Part shown: piece after piece, positions 16,541 to 24,245 of the stretch
How the letters are laid out: each line of letters opens with the position of its first letter
How positions within the stretch are numbered: position 1 is the stretch's first letter
From: Gammaproteobacteria bacterium
GTDB taxonomy: Bacteria > Pseudomonadota > Gammaproteobacteria > Ga0077536
Assembly (NCBI GenBank): GCA_024234975.1
Contig: JACKNH010000042.1
Coordinates: 1-25,211 of the forward strand
Direction: 5' to 3'
DNA length: 25,211 nucleotides
Translations under genes and position numbers: made by a program
The notes under the pieces: generated by a model
What the model was told of the DNA's origin: nothing
Databases searched by the model: none
Seen by the model: the letters and a program-made list of their open reading frames with translations, nothing else

Positions 16541-18298
16541 ATGTCCAATCCCAAGCGCAGAATCGCGGTCATCGACGCGAGTGCCAGCGATTTCCTGCTG
16601 CTGTGCGAGTATCTCAACCTGGAAGTGCCCGGTCGGTATGGTTGCCTGCATTTTCCCGATTTCGCGACCTTCACCGCCAAATTGGCCACCATGGCCACCG
16701 CGCCCGATATCGTCCTGCTGGACTGCGAACTGCCGGATGGCAGTGGGCTGGAAAACCTGCGCCACGCGCTGGAAATGCTGCCTCTGACACCGGTCATAGG
16801 CATGAGCGAACAGATGCTCAGCTCGGTGGAACATGAAGCACTGGACCTGGGTGCGAGTCACTTCCTGGCCAAGGACGACCTGACGCCGCGCCGACTGGCC
16901 CATATCATCGCCGTGGCGGATGCGGGGGAACGCCGCGTACGCAATCTGGTGGAGCGAGCCCACTTCGACTCGCTGACCGGGCTGGCCAATCGGAACGTGC
17001 TGAAGGACCGTATCGGTCACGCTCTCGAGCGCTGCCAGCGAAGCAAGGAATCGGTGGCGCTGCTGTTGATTGACCTCGACGATTTCAAGCGGGTCAACGA
17101 CAGCTTCGGTCATGACGTCGGTGATGCCTACCTGCGGGAAATCTCCAAATCGTTACGTGGTGCGGTCCGCGAGAGCGATACCGTCGCCAGGCTGGGCGGG
17201 GACGAATTCGCCATTCTGCTCGAAGGTCTGCGGCACTCCGAGCAGGCCATACAGATCGCGGTCAAGCTACTGGATCTGACCAATACCCCGATGAAACTGG
17301 GGGACTTTTCGGTGCAGCCGGGGATGAGCATTGGCATCTCGTTGTTTCAACCGGAGTCCTCGCGCTTCAGTGCCGAATGGTTACAGAAGGCAGCCGATGT
17401 GGCCTTGTACCGTGCCAAGGAGACGGGCAAGAACCGATACTTTGTCTACACCGATGAGATGGACCAGCAGATTGTCCGCAACCTGGACCTCGATCGGGCG
17501 ATCCGCCAGGCGTTGCAGAAAAAGGAGCTGGTCCTTCATTACCAGCCGATCGTCAGTCCCGGTAGCTTCAATATCGTCGCCTTTGAAGCGCTGCTGCGTT
17601 GGCAACATCCGCAGCGCGGTTTAATTGGCCCGGCAGAGTTCCTGCCGGCGTTGGAGAAGCTCGGATTCATGTACCAGGTGGGTAACTTCGTGCTGCGCGA
17701 AGGTTTGCGTCAATTCGGGCGCTGGCAATCGATACTGGACGAAAGCATCGTCCTTCACATCAATGTTTCCGCTGCCCAGCTCAGCCATTCGGGGTTTGCC
17801 GACATGGTCAGGGCTGAGCTTGAGGCAGCGGGCGTCCGGCCTGGCCGGCTGGTGCTGGAGCTGACGGAAACGGTGCTGTTCGAAGGGACCCCAAGGTTGC
17901 AAAACGAGTTTGCCGAGCTGGAGGGGATTGGAGTCAGGTTCGTGATTGACGATTTCGGCACTGGCTACGGCTCTTACGATTACCTGAAGCACTTTCCAAT
18001 CCACGGCATCAAGATTGACAAGCATTTCGTGGATGCTATTGGTCACAACCAGATTGACTGCGCCATTGTCCGCTCGATCATCGGCCTCGCGAGTGAACTG
18101 AATTTCGATGTCACCGCCGAAGGGATAGAAACGCCGCAGCAGCTCAAGAAGTTGTGCGAACTCGGTCGCCCCAACATGCAGGGATTCCTGTTTCACCGCC
18201 CGCAATCGGCGATGGCGGTGGAGCAGCTTGCGTCCGAGCGCTGGCCGGCCCGATCCGCAATCGGCCTGGCCGCAAGCGGGGTCGAGGCTGCCGGGTAA
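16541..18298 (+). CDS. REC-GGDEF-EAL cyclic-di-GMP response regulator (585 aa)
   Basis: An N-terminal receiver (about 7-125) has the phospho-acceptor Asp61 (IVLLDCELPDG), Ser at the switch position (GMSEQ) and Lys in FLAKDD. The usual N-terminal acidic pair is only one Asp (Asp12, then Ala). GGDEF follows (about 140-305), with an intact GGDEF at 219-223 and an I-site RESD at 210-213. EAL (about 325-565) has Glu349 (FEALLRW), NVSAAQ, ELTET, DDFGTGYGS, KIDKHF and AEGIET. Both catalytic cores look competent; phosphorylation probably sets the balance. Start ATG at 16541 has GGAG 9 bases upstream. It diverges from the PAS-GGDEF-EAL gene and ends 11 bases from the convergent response regulator. A kinase partner could be either histidine kinase in the window. 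Confidence 0.93.
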   Translation: MSNPKRRIAVIDASASDFLLLCEYLNLEVPGRYGCLHFPDFATFTAKLATMATAPDIVLLDCELPDGSGLENLRHALEMLPLTPVIGMSEQMLSSVEHEALDLGASHFLAKDDLTPRRLAHIIAVADAGERRVRNLVERAHFDSLTGLANRNVLKDRIGHALERCQRSKESVALLLIDLDDFKRVNDSFGHDVGDAYLREISKSLRGAVRESDTVARLGGDEFAILLEGLRHSEQAIQIAVKLLDLTNTPMKLGDFSVQPGMSIGISLFQPESSRFSAEWLQKAADVALYRAKETGKNRYFVYTDEMDQQIVRNLDLDRAIRQALQKKELVLHYQPIVSPGSFNIVAFEALLRWQHPQRGLIGPAEFLPALEKLGFMYQVGNFVLREGLRQFGRWQSILDESIVLHINVSAAQLSHSGFADMVRAELEAAGVRPGRLVLELTETVLFEGTPRLQNEFAELEGIGVRFVIDDFGTGYGSYDYLKHFPIHGIKIDKHFVDAIGHNQIDCAIVRSIIGLASELNFDVTAEGIETPQQLKKLCELGRPNMQGFLFHRPQSAMAVEQLASERWPARSAIGLAASGVEAAG

Positions 18299-18303
18299 GG
18301 GTC

Positions 18304-18319
18304 ACCCGACTATCCGGGT
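18304..18319. terminator. Short hairpin between convergent genes, weak terminator candidate
   Basis: ACCCG (18304-18308) pairs with CGGGT (18315-18319) around a 6-base loop, exactly between the REC-GGDEF-EAL stop and the response regulator stop, whose TAG it includes. The stem is only 5 bp and the T-run is short, so support is weak. Confidence 0.25.
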
Positions 18320-18753
18320 AGTTTCACCAGCACCATCCAGAAATCCTCCAGTACCTTGATCGCATCGGCGAACTTGCGAAAGTCCACCGGCTTGGTGATG
18401 TAGCAGTTGGCGTGCAAGCCGTACGAGCGCAGGATGTCATGCTCGTCATCCGAGGTGGTCAGGATGATGACCGGAATCATTTTCCGGTCCTGGTCGCCCT
18501 TGATCTGCGATAGCACTTCGCGGCCATCGATGCCCGGCAGGTTCAAATCGAGCAGGACGATATCGGGGCGGGATGCCTCATTGAATCTGCCACGTTGGAA
18601 AATATAGTCCAGCGCGTCCTCGCCATTTTCGACGATGTGAAACTCATTGAGCACCTTCGCTGATTCGAACGCTTCCTTGGTCAGTTCCTGGTCGGACGGG
18701 CTGTCTTCCACGAGCAGTACGTTGATTGGTCGGGTCCGCGAAACGATGGTCAT
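18310..18753 (-). CDS. Single-domain response regulator, Rcp1 type (147 aa)
   Basis: This is a stand-alone receiver with no output domain. Acidic Glu16/Asp17 (VEDSPSD), phospho-acceptor Asp69 (IVLLDLNLPGIDG), the LTTSDDEHD switch and Lys in YITKPVDF are all present. The DxNLPGxDGxEVL pattern and the insertion before the acceptor strand are those of the Rcp1 family, which pairs with phytochrome-like or PAS sensor kinases. With no output domain it must act by protein contact or as a phosphate shuttle. Its ATG overlaps the stop of the kinase gene (ATGA, 18753-18750), so the pair is translationally coupled and almost certainly cognate. Its 3' end faces the REC-GGDEF-EAL gene. Confidence 0.94.
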   Translation of the reverse strand: MTIVSRTRPINVLLVEDSPSDQELTKEAFESAKVLNEFHIVENGEDALDYIFQRGRFNEASRPDIVLLDLNLPGIDGREVLSQIKGDQDRKMIPVIILTTSDDEHDILRSYGLHANCYITKPVDFRKFADAIKVLEDFWMVLVKLPG

Positions 18754-20678
18754 AGTGGTTCCTGTGCAATTTTGTAATTAGTAAATGCGGCAGCGTCGGC
18801 CGGCAGCGTCAGTTGAAATGTCGAACCTTCCCCTGATACCGAACTGACCCGGATGTGGCCGCCATGGCGTTTGACGATGGACCTGCAGATGGCAAGCCCC
18901 ATGCCAGTGCCTTCAATCTTGCCGCGGCCATGCAGGCGTTTGAATACCTCGAAAATGGTCTCATAGTACTTTTCATCGATGCCGATACCGTTGTCGGCGA
19001 CATCAATATGGCAGAACCCATCCACCCGTTTGGCCGATATTTCGATGTGTGGCGGCCGTTCGCTACGATACTTGATCGCGTTTGACAACAGGTTGCCGAA
19101 CAGTCGTTGGAGCAACCCCGGGTCGCCGTAGACCTCGGGCAGCGCCAGACAGGAAACCGTTGCGCCGGTTTCTTGCAGCGACGCGCTGCAGTCTGCGATC
19201 ACTTCCTCAAGTAATTTCTCGAGATCGACTTGTTCCATCCGGACTTCCTGTGTCCGCACCCGCGACAGCAGCAGCAGGTCGTCAATCAGGCTGCGCATGC
19301 GCTGGGCACCGGTGACCACCTGGTTCAACCATTGGCCTCCTTTTGCGTCCAGCGTCCGGGCATATTCATCGCGCAGCAGGATGGAAAAGCCTTCCACGGC
19401 GCGCAGCGGCTCCTTCAAGTCGTGCGACGCGACGAATGCAAATCGCTCGAGTTCGGTATTGGATCGTTCCAGCGCCTCAGCGTGTTCTTTGAGTTGGGTC
19501 TCGTAGGTCATGCGTTCGGTCAGGTCAATGATCGACACGACAATGTAGTCGATATCCGCGGCAGACAGCGGGTTGAGACCGACCTCGACCGGAAACGTCG
19601 TGCCGTCGGCCCGCAATGCCCGCAGCAGGCGCCCCTTGCCCATTTCGCGCGCGGTTGGCTGCAAGCTGTATTCGGCCCGGTATTGCCGGTGTCTGTCGCG
19701 CACTTCGACCGGCAGTAATGTATCGACCGACAGGCCGACCATCTCGGCCGGGCTGTAATTGAACAGTTTGCCGGCATGCGAATTGGCGCGGACGATGACG
19801 CCGTCGAGGCTGACCACGAGAATTGCATTGGGAACTGCTGATAAAACGCGGTCGGCAAATGCCTCGCTGGCCTCGCGAGCGTTCCGCGCGATTGTCGTGG
19901 CATGTTCTGCGCGCGACAGGTGCTGTACCAACAATGCCAGACCAGCGATGCCGGCGCCGACCACCAGCGCGAAGTCCACGAATACATAGGTCAGCAGAGT
20001 GGAGGTGTCGGCGGTTGGGCGAGCGCGCGTTAAGGTAGCAAGCACCGCGATCAACAGGAGCAGGATGACCAGAGCGCGGCGGAACAATTTGCCCGCTTTG
20101 CCGGTATCGCGCAACAGCAGCCCGAGCGGAATACGTGGGTCGCTGACCAGGGCTATCGTGCCAAGCAGCAACCCGATGACCACGGTGACAATGCCCATGC
20201 TCGCAAACGGGCCGAGTTGCGGAATCATCCGCGGGTCGGTCAGCCAGGCGAACATGCCGCTGATGGCAATCAAGGCTGCAAGCCCGGCGGTAAGCGCAGC
20301 CCCCGTCCAGACGCGGTCTGCTTCGTCGCGCAGGACGAGGTTTATGCCCAGCAGCAAACACATTGCACTCGTGGCTGGGGAAGGCGCCTGCAGCAGCGTG
20401 CTCGCCGGTGGGGCAATTCTCACCAGGTAGGTTATCGCGATTGCACTGACTACCGCACCGACCATTCTGGCGAGATGGGCGTGGCGGCTGCCAGGCTGGC
20501 TGAGCAGCAGGCCGATGGCCGCAAATTCAAGCATTGTCGCGGTGCTGAACTTGGTTGATGCATTGCCTATGGCGATCAATGCCTGCAGCTTGCCGCCGGT
20601 CAGCCAGTCGAGCTGCACGCATAGCATCAATGCGATACAGCCGAGCAAGAGAAGCATGGGCAACGGGCGCGTCGTCAC
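18750..20678 (-). CDS. Multi-pass membrane PAS histidine kinase (642 aa)
   Basis: About eight hydrophobic segments fill residues 8-251, forming an integral-membrane sensor of MASE-like type that I cannot assign to a named family. A linker helix leads to a PAS domain (about 274-385, VSLDGVIVRANSHAGKLFNY…). HisKA has His419 in SHDLKEPLRAVEGF, and HATPase (about 515-630) has NLLSNAIKY, DNGIGID and GTGMGLA. The kinase core resembles those of bacteriophytochrome-type kinases that partner Rcp1 regulators, though no phytochrome GAF/PHY domain is present. The ligand is unknown; a membrane or hydrophobic signal is plausible. The start is a GTG just downstream of an in-frame stop, with only a weak AAGG 11 bases upstream, so a start at the ATG seven codons in is possible. 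It is coupled to the response regulator by an ATGA overlap. Confidence 0.92.
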   Translation of the reverse strand: MTTRPLPMLLLLGCIALMLCVQLDWLTGGKLQALIAIGNASTKFSTATMLEFAAIGLLLSQPGSRHAHLARMVGAVVSAIAITYLVRIAPPASTLLQAPSPATSAMCLLLGINLVLRDEADRVWTGAALTAGLAALIAISGMFAWLTDPRMIPQLGPFASMGIVTVVIGLLLGTIALVSDPRIPLGLLLRDTGKAGKLFRRALVILLLLIAVLATLTRARPTADTSTLLTYVFVDFALVVGAGIAGLALLVQHLSRAEHATTIARNAREASEAFADRVLSAVPNAILVVSLDGVIVRANSHAGKLFNYSPAEMVGLSVDTLLPVEVRDRHRQYRAEYSLQPTAREMGKGRLLRALRADGTTFPVEVGLNPLSAADIDYIVVSIIDLTERMTYETQLKEHAEALERSNTELERFAFVASHDLKEPLRAVEGFSILLRDEYARTLDAKGGQWLNQVVTGAQRMRSLIDDLLLLSRVRTQEVRMEQVDLEKLLEEVIADCSASLQETGATVSCLALPEVYGDPGLLQRLFGNLLSNAIKYRSERPPHIEISAKRVDGFCHIDVADNGIGIDEKYYETIFEVFKRLHGRGKIEGTGMGLAICRSIVKRHGGHIRVSSVSGEGSTFQLTLPADAAAFTNYKIAQEPL

Positions 20679-20833
20679 GGATCAGGATGCCTTGTGGTTG
20701 CGCTGCAGGAAGGGCGGAACATTTTGCCTGGAATATCCTTTTCCGCCGAACATGGTCGGCCATGGCGTAAACCGCAGGTGACGAGGCGACCAACGTGAGA
20801 GCTGGCCGTAGCGCCGGCAACCGGCCGGCACCA

Positions 20834-20865
20834 CGCGGCCGATAACATTTCCTGTATCGGCCGCG
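20834..20865. terminator. 11-bp perfect inverted repeat just after the exported methyltransferase gene
   Basis: CGCGGCCGATA (20834-20844) is matched in inverse by 20855-20865 around a 10-base loop. It begins 12 bases past the minus-strand stop at 20878, the right place for a terminator. No strong T-tract follows, so it may instead protect the transcript end. Confidence 0.5.
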
Positions 20866-20877
20866 GGAACGCCGTGC

Positions 20878-21648
20878 TTAGTTGGCGGGCTTTCTGAACT
20901 TGAACACAGTGCGGTCGGTTTCGCCGCGCAGGCCTTGTGTGAAGACCATCTGCGTACGCGGGTCTTCGGGATGGGCCAGCAAGTCGCTCTGCTCGACCAG
21001 CTCGAAACCGGCGGCGGTGATTTCCTGCTTGATGACTTCCGGATCGATGCGGTGAAGCGTTTTGATATCGCGTGTGCCGGAGCCGGCTTCAGCATTGTGG
21101 TCGATCACCAGGAACACGCCGCCGGGCTTCAGCGCCTTGAATATCTTGGCATTGAGCTTGGCGGTATCAATGTTGTTCAGCGGCAGGTCATGGTAGTACA
21201 GCACGTTGAACACAACATCGACGTTCTGCGGCACTTCCATTTCGTTGTAGTCGACCAGCGCATACTCCGTGTTCGGATGGCTGGCGATGAATGCCCGGCT
21301 GCCGGCTTCGGCGCGCTCGGCGGTATACGGCAGGTCGAACATGTAGACCTTGCCTTTGGCGCCGACGATGCTGGAAATCATCGTCGTGTAGTACTGGCCA
21401 AAGCCGGCGAACTCAACCACGGTGTCACCGGGTTTCACACCCGACAGCATCAGAACTTCAGCAGGCTTGCGATTGCTGTCACGCGCCGTCTGCTGCTCGG
21501 TGCGATCGCTGGAGGTTACCGCGGCACGGACATAGTCAGGCGCACCGGCCGGAACCATGTAAGTGCCTTCGGCATGGGCCTGAAAACTGACAGCGGCGGC
21601 CAATAGCATTGGCGCGATGAAGCGGTTGGATATTGCTGGGCGTTGCAT
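20878..21648 (-). CDS. Methyltransferase-like protein with signal peptide (COG4798-like, 256 aa)
   Basis: The first 23 or so residues (basic start, hydrophobic core, …FQAHA) form a clear signal peptide. The rest is a class I methyltransferase-like Rossmann fold: a motif I region GDTVVEFAGFGQYYT, an acidic end of strand 2 (VYMFDLPYT), FNVLYYHDLP, and the post-motif segment ALKPGGVFLVIDHNAE. Motif I departs from the usual E/DxGxGxG. This matches predicted methyltransferases of the COG4798 group, which often carry signal peptides although SAM is thought to be cytoplasmic. Reaction and substrate are unknown. An AAGGAGG at 21653-21659 (minus strand) fixes the ATG at 21648, rather than the longer frame from 21696. 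It lies 143 bases downstream of the cytochrome gene, with a strong hairpin between, so it may be a separate unit. Confidence 0.83.
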   Translation of the reverse strand: MQRPAISNRFIAPMLLAAAVSFQAHAEGTYMVPAGAPDYVRAAVTSSDRTEQQTARDSNRKPAEVLMLSGVKPGDTVVEFAGFGQYYTTMISSIVGAKGKVYMFDLPYTAERAEAGSRAFIASHPNTEYALVDYNEMEVPQNVDVVFNVLYYHDLPLNNIDTAKLNAKIFKALKPGGVFLVIDHNAEAGSGTRDIKTLHRIDPEVIKQEITAAGFELVEQSDLLAHPEDPRTQMVFTQGLRGETDRTVFKFRKPAN

Positions 21649-21652
21649 GTGG

Positions 21653-21659
21653 CCTCCTT
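21653..21659 (-). promoter_or_regulatory. Consensus ribosome binding site for the exported methyltransferase-like gene
   Basis: The minus strand reads AAGGAGG, 4 bases before the ATG at 21648. This decides the start against the in-frame ATG at 21696, which would place 16 polar residues before the signal peptide. Confidence 0.7.
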
Positions 21660-21709
21660 CAGAGGAATCACTTGGGAAAATACGGCTGCGCGGCACGTTA
21701 CCTCAACGC

Positions 21710-21738
21710 TGATTACCGGTCCATGGGGCCGGTAATCA
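21710..21738. terminator. 13-bp-arm hairpin between cytochrome and methyltransferase-like genes
   Basis: Bases 21710-21722 pair with 21726-21738 around a 3-base loop. All 13 positions pair in the plus-strand RNA (one G-U), and 12 of 13 in the minus-strand RNA. It lies 54 bases past the cytochrome stop and 62 before the methyltransferase-like ATG. There is no T-tract. It may be a terminator, an attenuator for the downstream gene, or an operator palindrome. Confidence 0.5.
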
Positions 21739-21791
21739 CTACACCGCGGCTTGTGCCATGGACGCGGAATCATGGGCAAAGTTCTGCCGGA

Positions 21792-22139
21792 TCAGTTGCC
21801 GGGCCGACGCTCCAGAATCCAGCGCGTCATGCGGCGCGCTTCATCCAGCGACACATGATCGTTGGGGACCATGGGCACGTTGCCCCAGGCGCCGCCACCA
21901 CCGGCCACAATCTTGCGACTCAATACTTCGACCAGCGCGTCGCTGCGCATGACGCTGTGTTTGGCGGCGATGGCAACGTAGGACGGCCCCAGGCGGTTCT
22001 CGCTCACCGCATGGCAGGCATGACATTTGCGGGCAGTGAGCAAAGCCTCGGTATCATCGGCGGCCATGACACGGCTGGCGCCGGCTGCGACGGTGATACC
22101 TGCGAGCAACAGCAATTTCAAAGTCGATCCGCTGGACAT
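21792..22139 (-). CDS. Small periplasmic class I cytochrome c, c551-like (115 aa)
   Basis: After a signal peptide (about 1-26, …ASRVMA) comes a haem-binding CHACH (Cys39, Cys42, His43) and a C-terminal helix (DEARRMTRWILERR). The sixth ligand is most likely Met90 in GAWGNVPMVPN, the conserved pattern of cytochrome c551/c5. The mature protein of about 89 residues has normal length for the family. It should shuttle electrons in the periplasm. Its ATG comes 4 bases after the stop of the cytochrome/propeller gene, so they form an operon. The longer frame from 22214 overlaps that gene and gives no signal peptide at its start. The ribosome binding site is weak (GGGAA), consistent with coupling. Confidence 0.9.
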   Translation of the reverse strand: MSSGSTLKLLLLAGITVAAGASRVMAADDTEALLTARKCHACHAVSENRLGPSYVAIAAKHSVMRSDALVEVLSRKIVAGGGGAWGNVPMVPNDHVSLDEARRMTRWILERRPGN

Positions 22140-22143
22140 GGCA

Positions 22144-23949
22144 TCAGTTCCCGTTGATTGCGGTATGACGGGTCGGCATGGTACCGGCCAGCACATCCTG
22201 ATCACCCGGGTCAATGATCAACGCCATGCGTGGCCCATGCACCGTTTCAACGATGTTGGCATAGGAAGTGACCAGCAGGCCGGTCTGCGGATGAACCTGC
22301 AGCATGCGCAGGAATGCACCTTCGCGCGGCAGCGGTAGCACACTGAAATCCTTCGTTGCAGGATCAAAGCGGTAGATCGCATTGGCGTTTGACGTCGGGA
22401 TCCAGACCACCTTGCGCAACGGATCCCAGGTCACTGCGTAGGGCGCACTGGCACGGTCTGGCAGGTCGTGGACCGCGATCGTGCGACGGGCTTTGGTGTC
22501 ATAGGCGATCAACTGGCCGGCGCCATACAGCGGCACATACAGAATGTCATCCTCGGTAATGGCCAGGCGACGCGGACCTGCCTTCAGATTGTCCAGCACT
22601 TCGCGCTGTTCAAATTTCAGGGTTTCGGTATTGAAGCTGCCAAAGCTCGCGATGCCCAACTGGCTGAACCAGATGTGCTTGCGATCGGATGTCATAACGA
22701 TGCCGTAGACCGATGCGCCACTTCCCGGGCGACCCTCGATTTCCGGAATCGGGTAGGTTCCCATCTCGCCGCTGGCCGGATCGAAGAAGCCTACCGCGTT
22801 GTTGACGATGTCCGAGTACCAGATGCGCCCGCGGTAGTCGGCCAGCAGCTGATGCTCTGGGCCGAACGTCAGATCGTGAACGCCGGCTTCGCCGCCGCTG
22901 TTGGTATGCAATTGCCACGTCTGCCACTTGCCGGTGGGGATATCGAGCCTGGCGATGTAGCCATTGAAGAACGCCGCCACCCAAAGCGCATTCTCGCCGG
23001 GCACCAGCGTATGTGGCCCCATGGCCAGTTCAGTCGGCACTTCGAAATCAGTAGTCACCCCGGTGGCGACATCGATGCTGACGATGCGATTGGAAGAAAC
23101 ATCCGCCGCCCACAAGCGTGGCGGCGTGCCCATCATCACGGCCTCGCGAATGGCATTGGGCCGCGCCACTTCGAATTCACGGATGACGGTGTGTTCGTTG
23201 ACGGCCAGCGGTGCACCGTAGTCATAGCCGGCAACGTAGTCCATGCGGCCGGTCAGGGTGCGCGCCAGCAACGCGCCATTCACCTCCGCCTGACCACCGG
23301 AATAGACGCGGTCGGGCTCCGGCGAGGGATTATGCGGATTGCCGCGCGAGAACTCTTCGGCCGACAGGAAATTCATGTAATTGACGATCATCGGCCAGGC
23401 CGCGGCACGATTGGCCGCAGCGTCGCCGGGGAGATCAGCGATCAGGTTGGCGTAGCGACGGACCTCCGGCGCCGGCAACTGGTGACAGCCGACACAGGCC
23501 ATCACCACCTGCGCCTGGTCGGCCAGGCTCAGATCCTTCAACCAGGCCGAAGCGGGCGCCACCCCCGCCTGGTTGGCGGAACGACGCATCACCGCGGTCA
23601 GGGTCAGCCGCTGATTGCCGTCGCCGGTATCAGTAATGGACCGCAGCGTATCGACGTGTTCATAGCCGAGTTTCACGGCCCGTATATTGATGTCGGCAGC
23701 CGCTCGGCCGGCAATCGTGCCTGGCAGCAGGTAGTGCCCATCGTCGCCGGTGAAAATTGTGATGGTGGAAGGGCCGGCGATTCCAGGCTGCAGTGATATC
23801 TGCGTCGCCGCGAGCGGTGTACCGCCGAGGTCCAGCGCCGCGCCATCGACCATGACCTCGGCGAACCCGTTTTGCGCCGCAGCGAGTGCGGCCACCAGCG
23901 CAGCCGCAGTGGCCGGCAACGACGACAACAGGTAGCGATTGATACGCAT
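22144..23949 (-). CDS. Exported cytochrome c/beta-propeller protein related to virginiamycin B lyase (601 aa)
   Basis: Regions in order: signal peptide (about 1-30), a carboxypeptidase regulatory-like beta sandwich (about 32-122, with FTGDDGHYLLPG), a haem c segment with CVGCH (Cys152, Cys155, His156), then a propeller of Vgb (virginiamycin B lyase-like) type from about 215 to the end. Propeller blades are visible as repeats such as PPRLWAADVSSNRIVSIDVATG, NALWVAAFFNGYIARLDIPTG, GRIWYSDIVNNAVGFFDPASG and KVVWIPTSNANAIYRFDPAT. A role as a periplasmic redox enzyme or haem-linked sensor is inferred; antibiotic lyase activity should not be assumed. The start is uncertain among three close ATGs (23976, 23955, 23949). 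I take 23949 because AAGGGG sits 7 bases before it and it begins at the basic signal peptide start. The downstream cytochrome is its likely electron partner. Confidence 0.87.
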   Translation of the reverse strand: MRINRYLLSSLPATAAALVAALAAAQNGFAEVMVDGAALDLGGTPLAATQISLQPGIAGPSTITIFTGDDGHYLLPGTIAGRAAADINIRAVKLGYEHVDTLRSITDTGDGNQRLTLTAVMRRSANQAGVAPASAWLKDLSLADQAQVVMACVGCHQLPAPEVRRYANLIADLPGDAAANRAAAWPMIVNYMNFLSAEEFSRGNPHNPSPEPDRVYSGGQAEVNGALLARTLTGRMDYVAGYDYGAPLAVNEHTVIREFEVARPNAIREAVMMGTPPRLWAADVSSNRIVSIDVATGVTTDFEVPTELAMGPHTLVPGENALWVAAFFNGYIARLDIPTGKWQTWQLHTNSGGEAGVHDLTFGPEHQLLADYRGRIWYSDIVNNAVGFFDPASGEMGTYPIPEIEGRPGSGASVYGIVMTSDRKHIWFSQLGIASFGSFNTETLKFEQREVLDNLKAGPRRLAITEDDILYVPLYGAGQLIAYDTKARRTIAVHDLPDRASAPYAVTWDPLRKVVWIPTSNANAIYRFDPATKDFSVLPLPREGAFLRMLQVHPQTGLLVTSYANIVETVHGPRMALIIDPGDQDVLAGTMPTRHTAINGN

Positions 23950-24245
23950 CCTCATCCCCCTTCCCGGCGGCGACATGCCGCGCGTCCCAAGCGTCTGATG
24001 TTAGCGTATCGCCACGTCAGCTGTCAGGAAGAAAAGCACCGGTATTGGCGTTGATGGTTGTTCCGGCAACCACTGGCGACAAGGTGCCTTCTGGTGAGAT
24101 ATCCACGCGTCCGGCCAGTCGCTGGATGAGGTGCCAGTGGTTCCTGTTCCCGTGTCACCCGGCACTGCAGCAAATACGCTATCCTGCGGTCTTGCGTACG
24201 GCTGTTTGGCCGGCGTCCCTTCAATCAAGCAAGAAATTTCCGCGG
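23950..24245. other. Divergent intergenic region
   Basis: Just under 300 bases between the divergent cytochrome/propeller and SDR genes. Promoters for both should lie here, but I found no convincing boxes. The SDR frame extends upstream to 24045 without a recognisable domain, and that stretch is treated as non-coding. Confidence 0.45.

Noticed and set aside
20682..21095. 137-codon minus-strand ORF between the membrane kinase and the methyltransferase-like gene
   Set aside because: It mostly overlaps the methyltransferase-like gene in another frame and crosses the terminator-like hairpin.
22468..23796. 442-codon plus-strand ORF opposite the cytochrome/propeller gene
   Set aside because: The length is notable, but it has no recognisable domain. 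The minus strand carries CVGCH, a signal peptide and propeller repeats.
22144..23949. Antibiotic resistance lyase (Vgb) call
   Set aside because: Vgb-like propellers are widespread. The fused haem site and signal peptide argue against a streptogramin lyase role.
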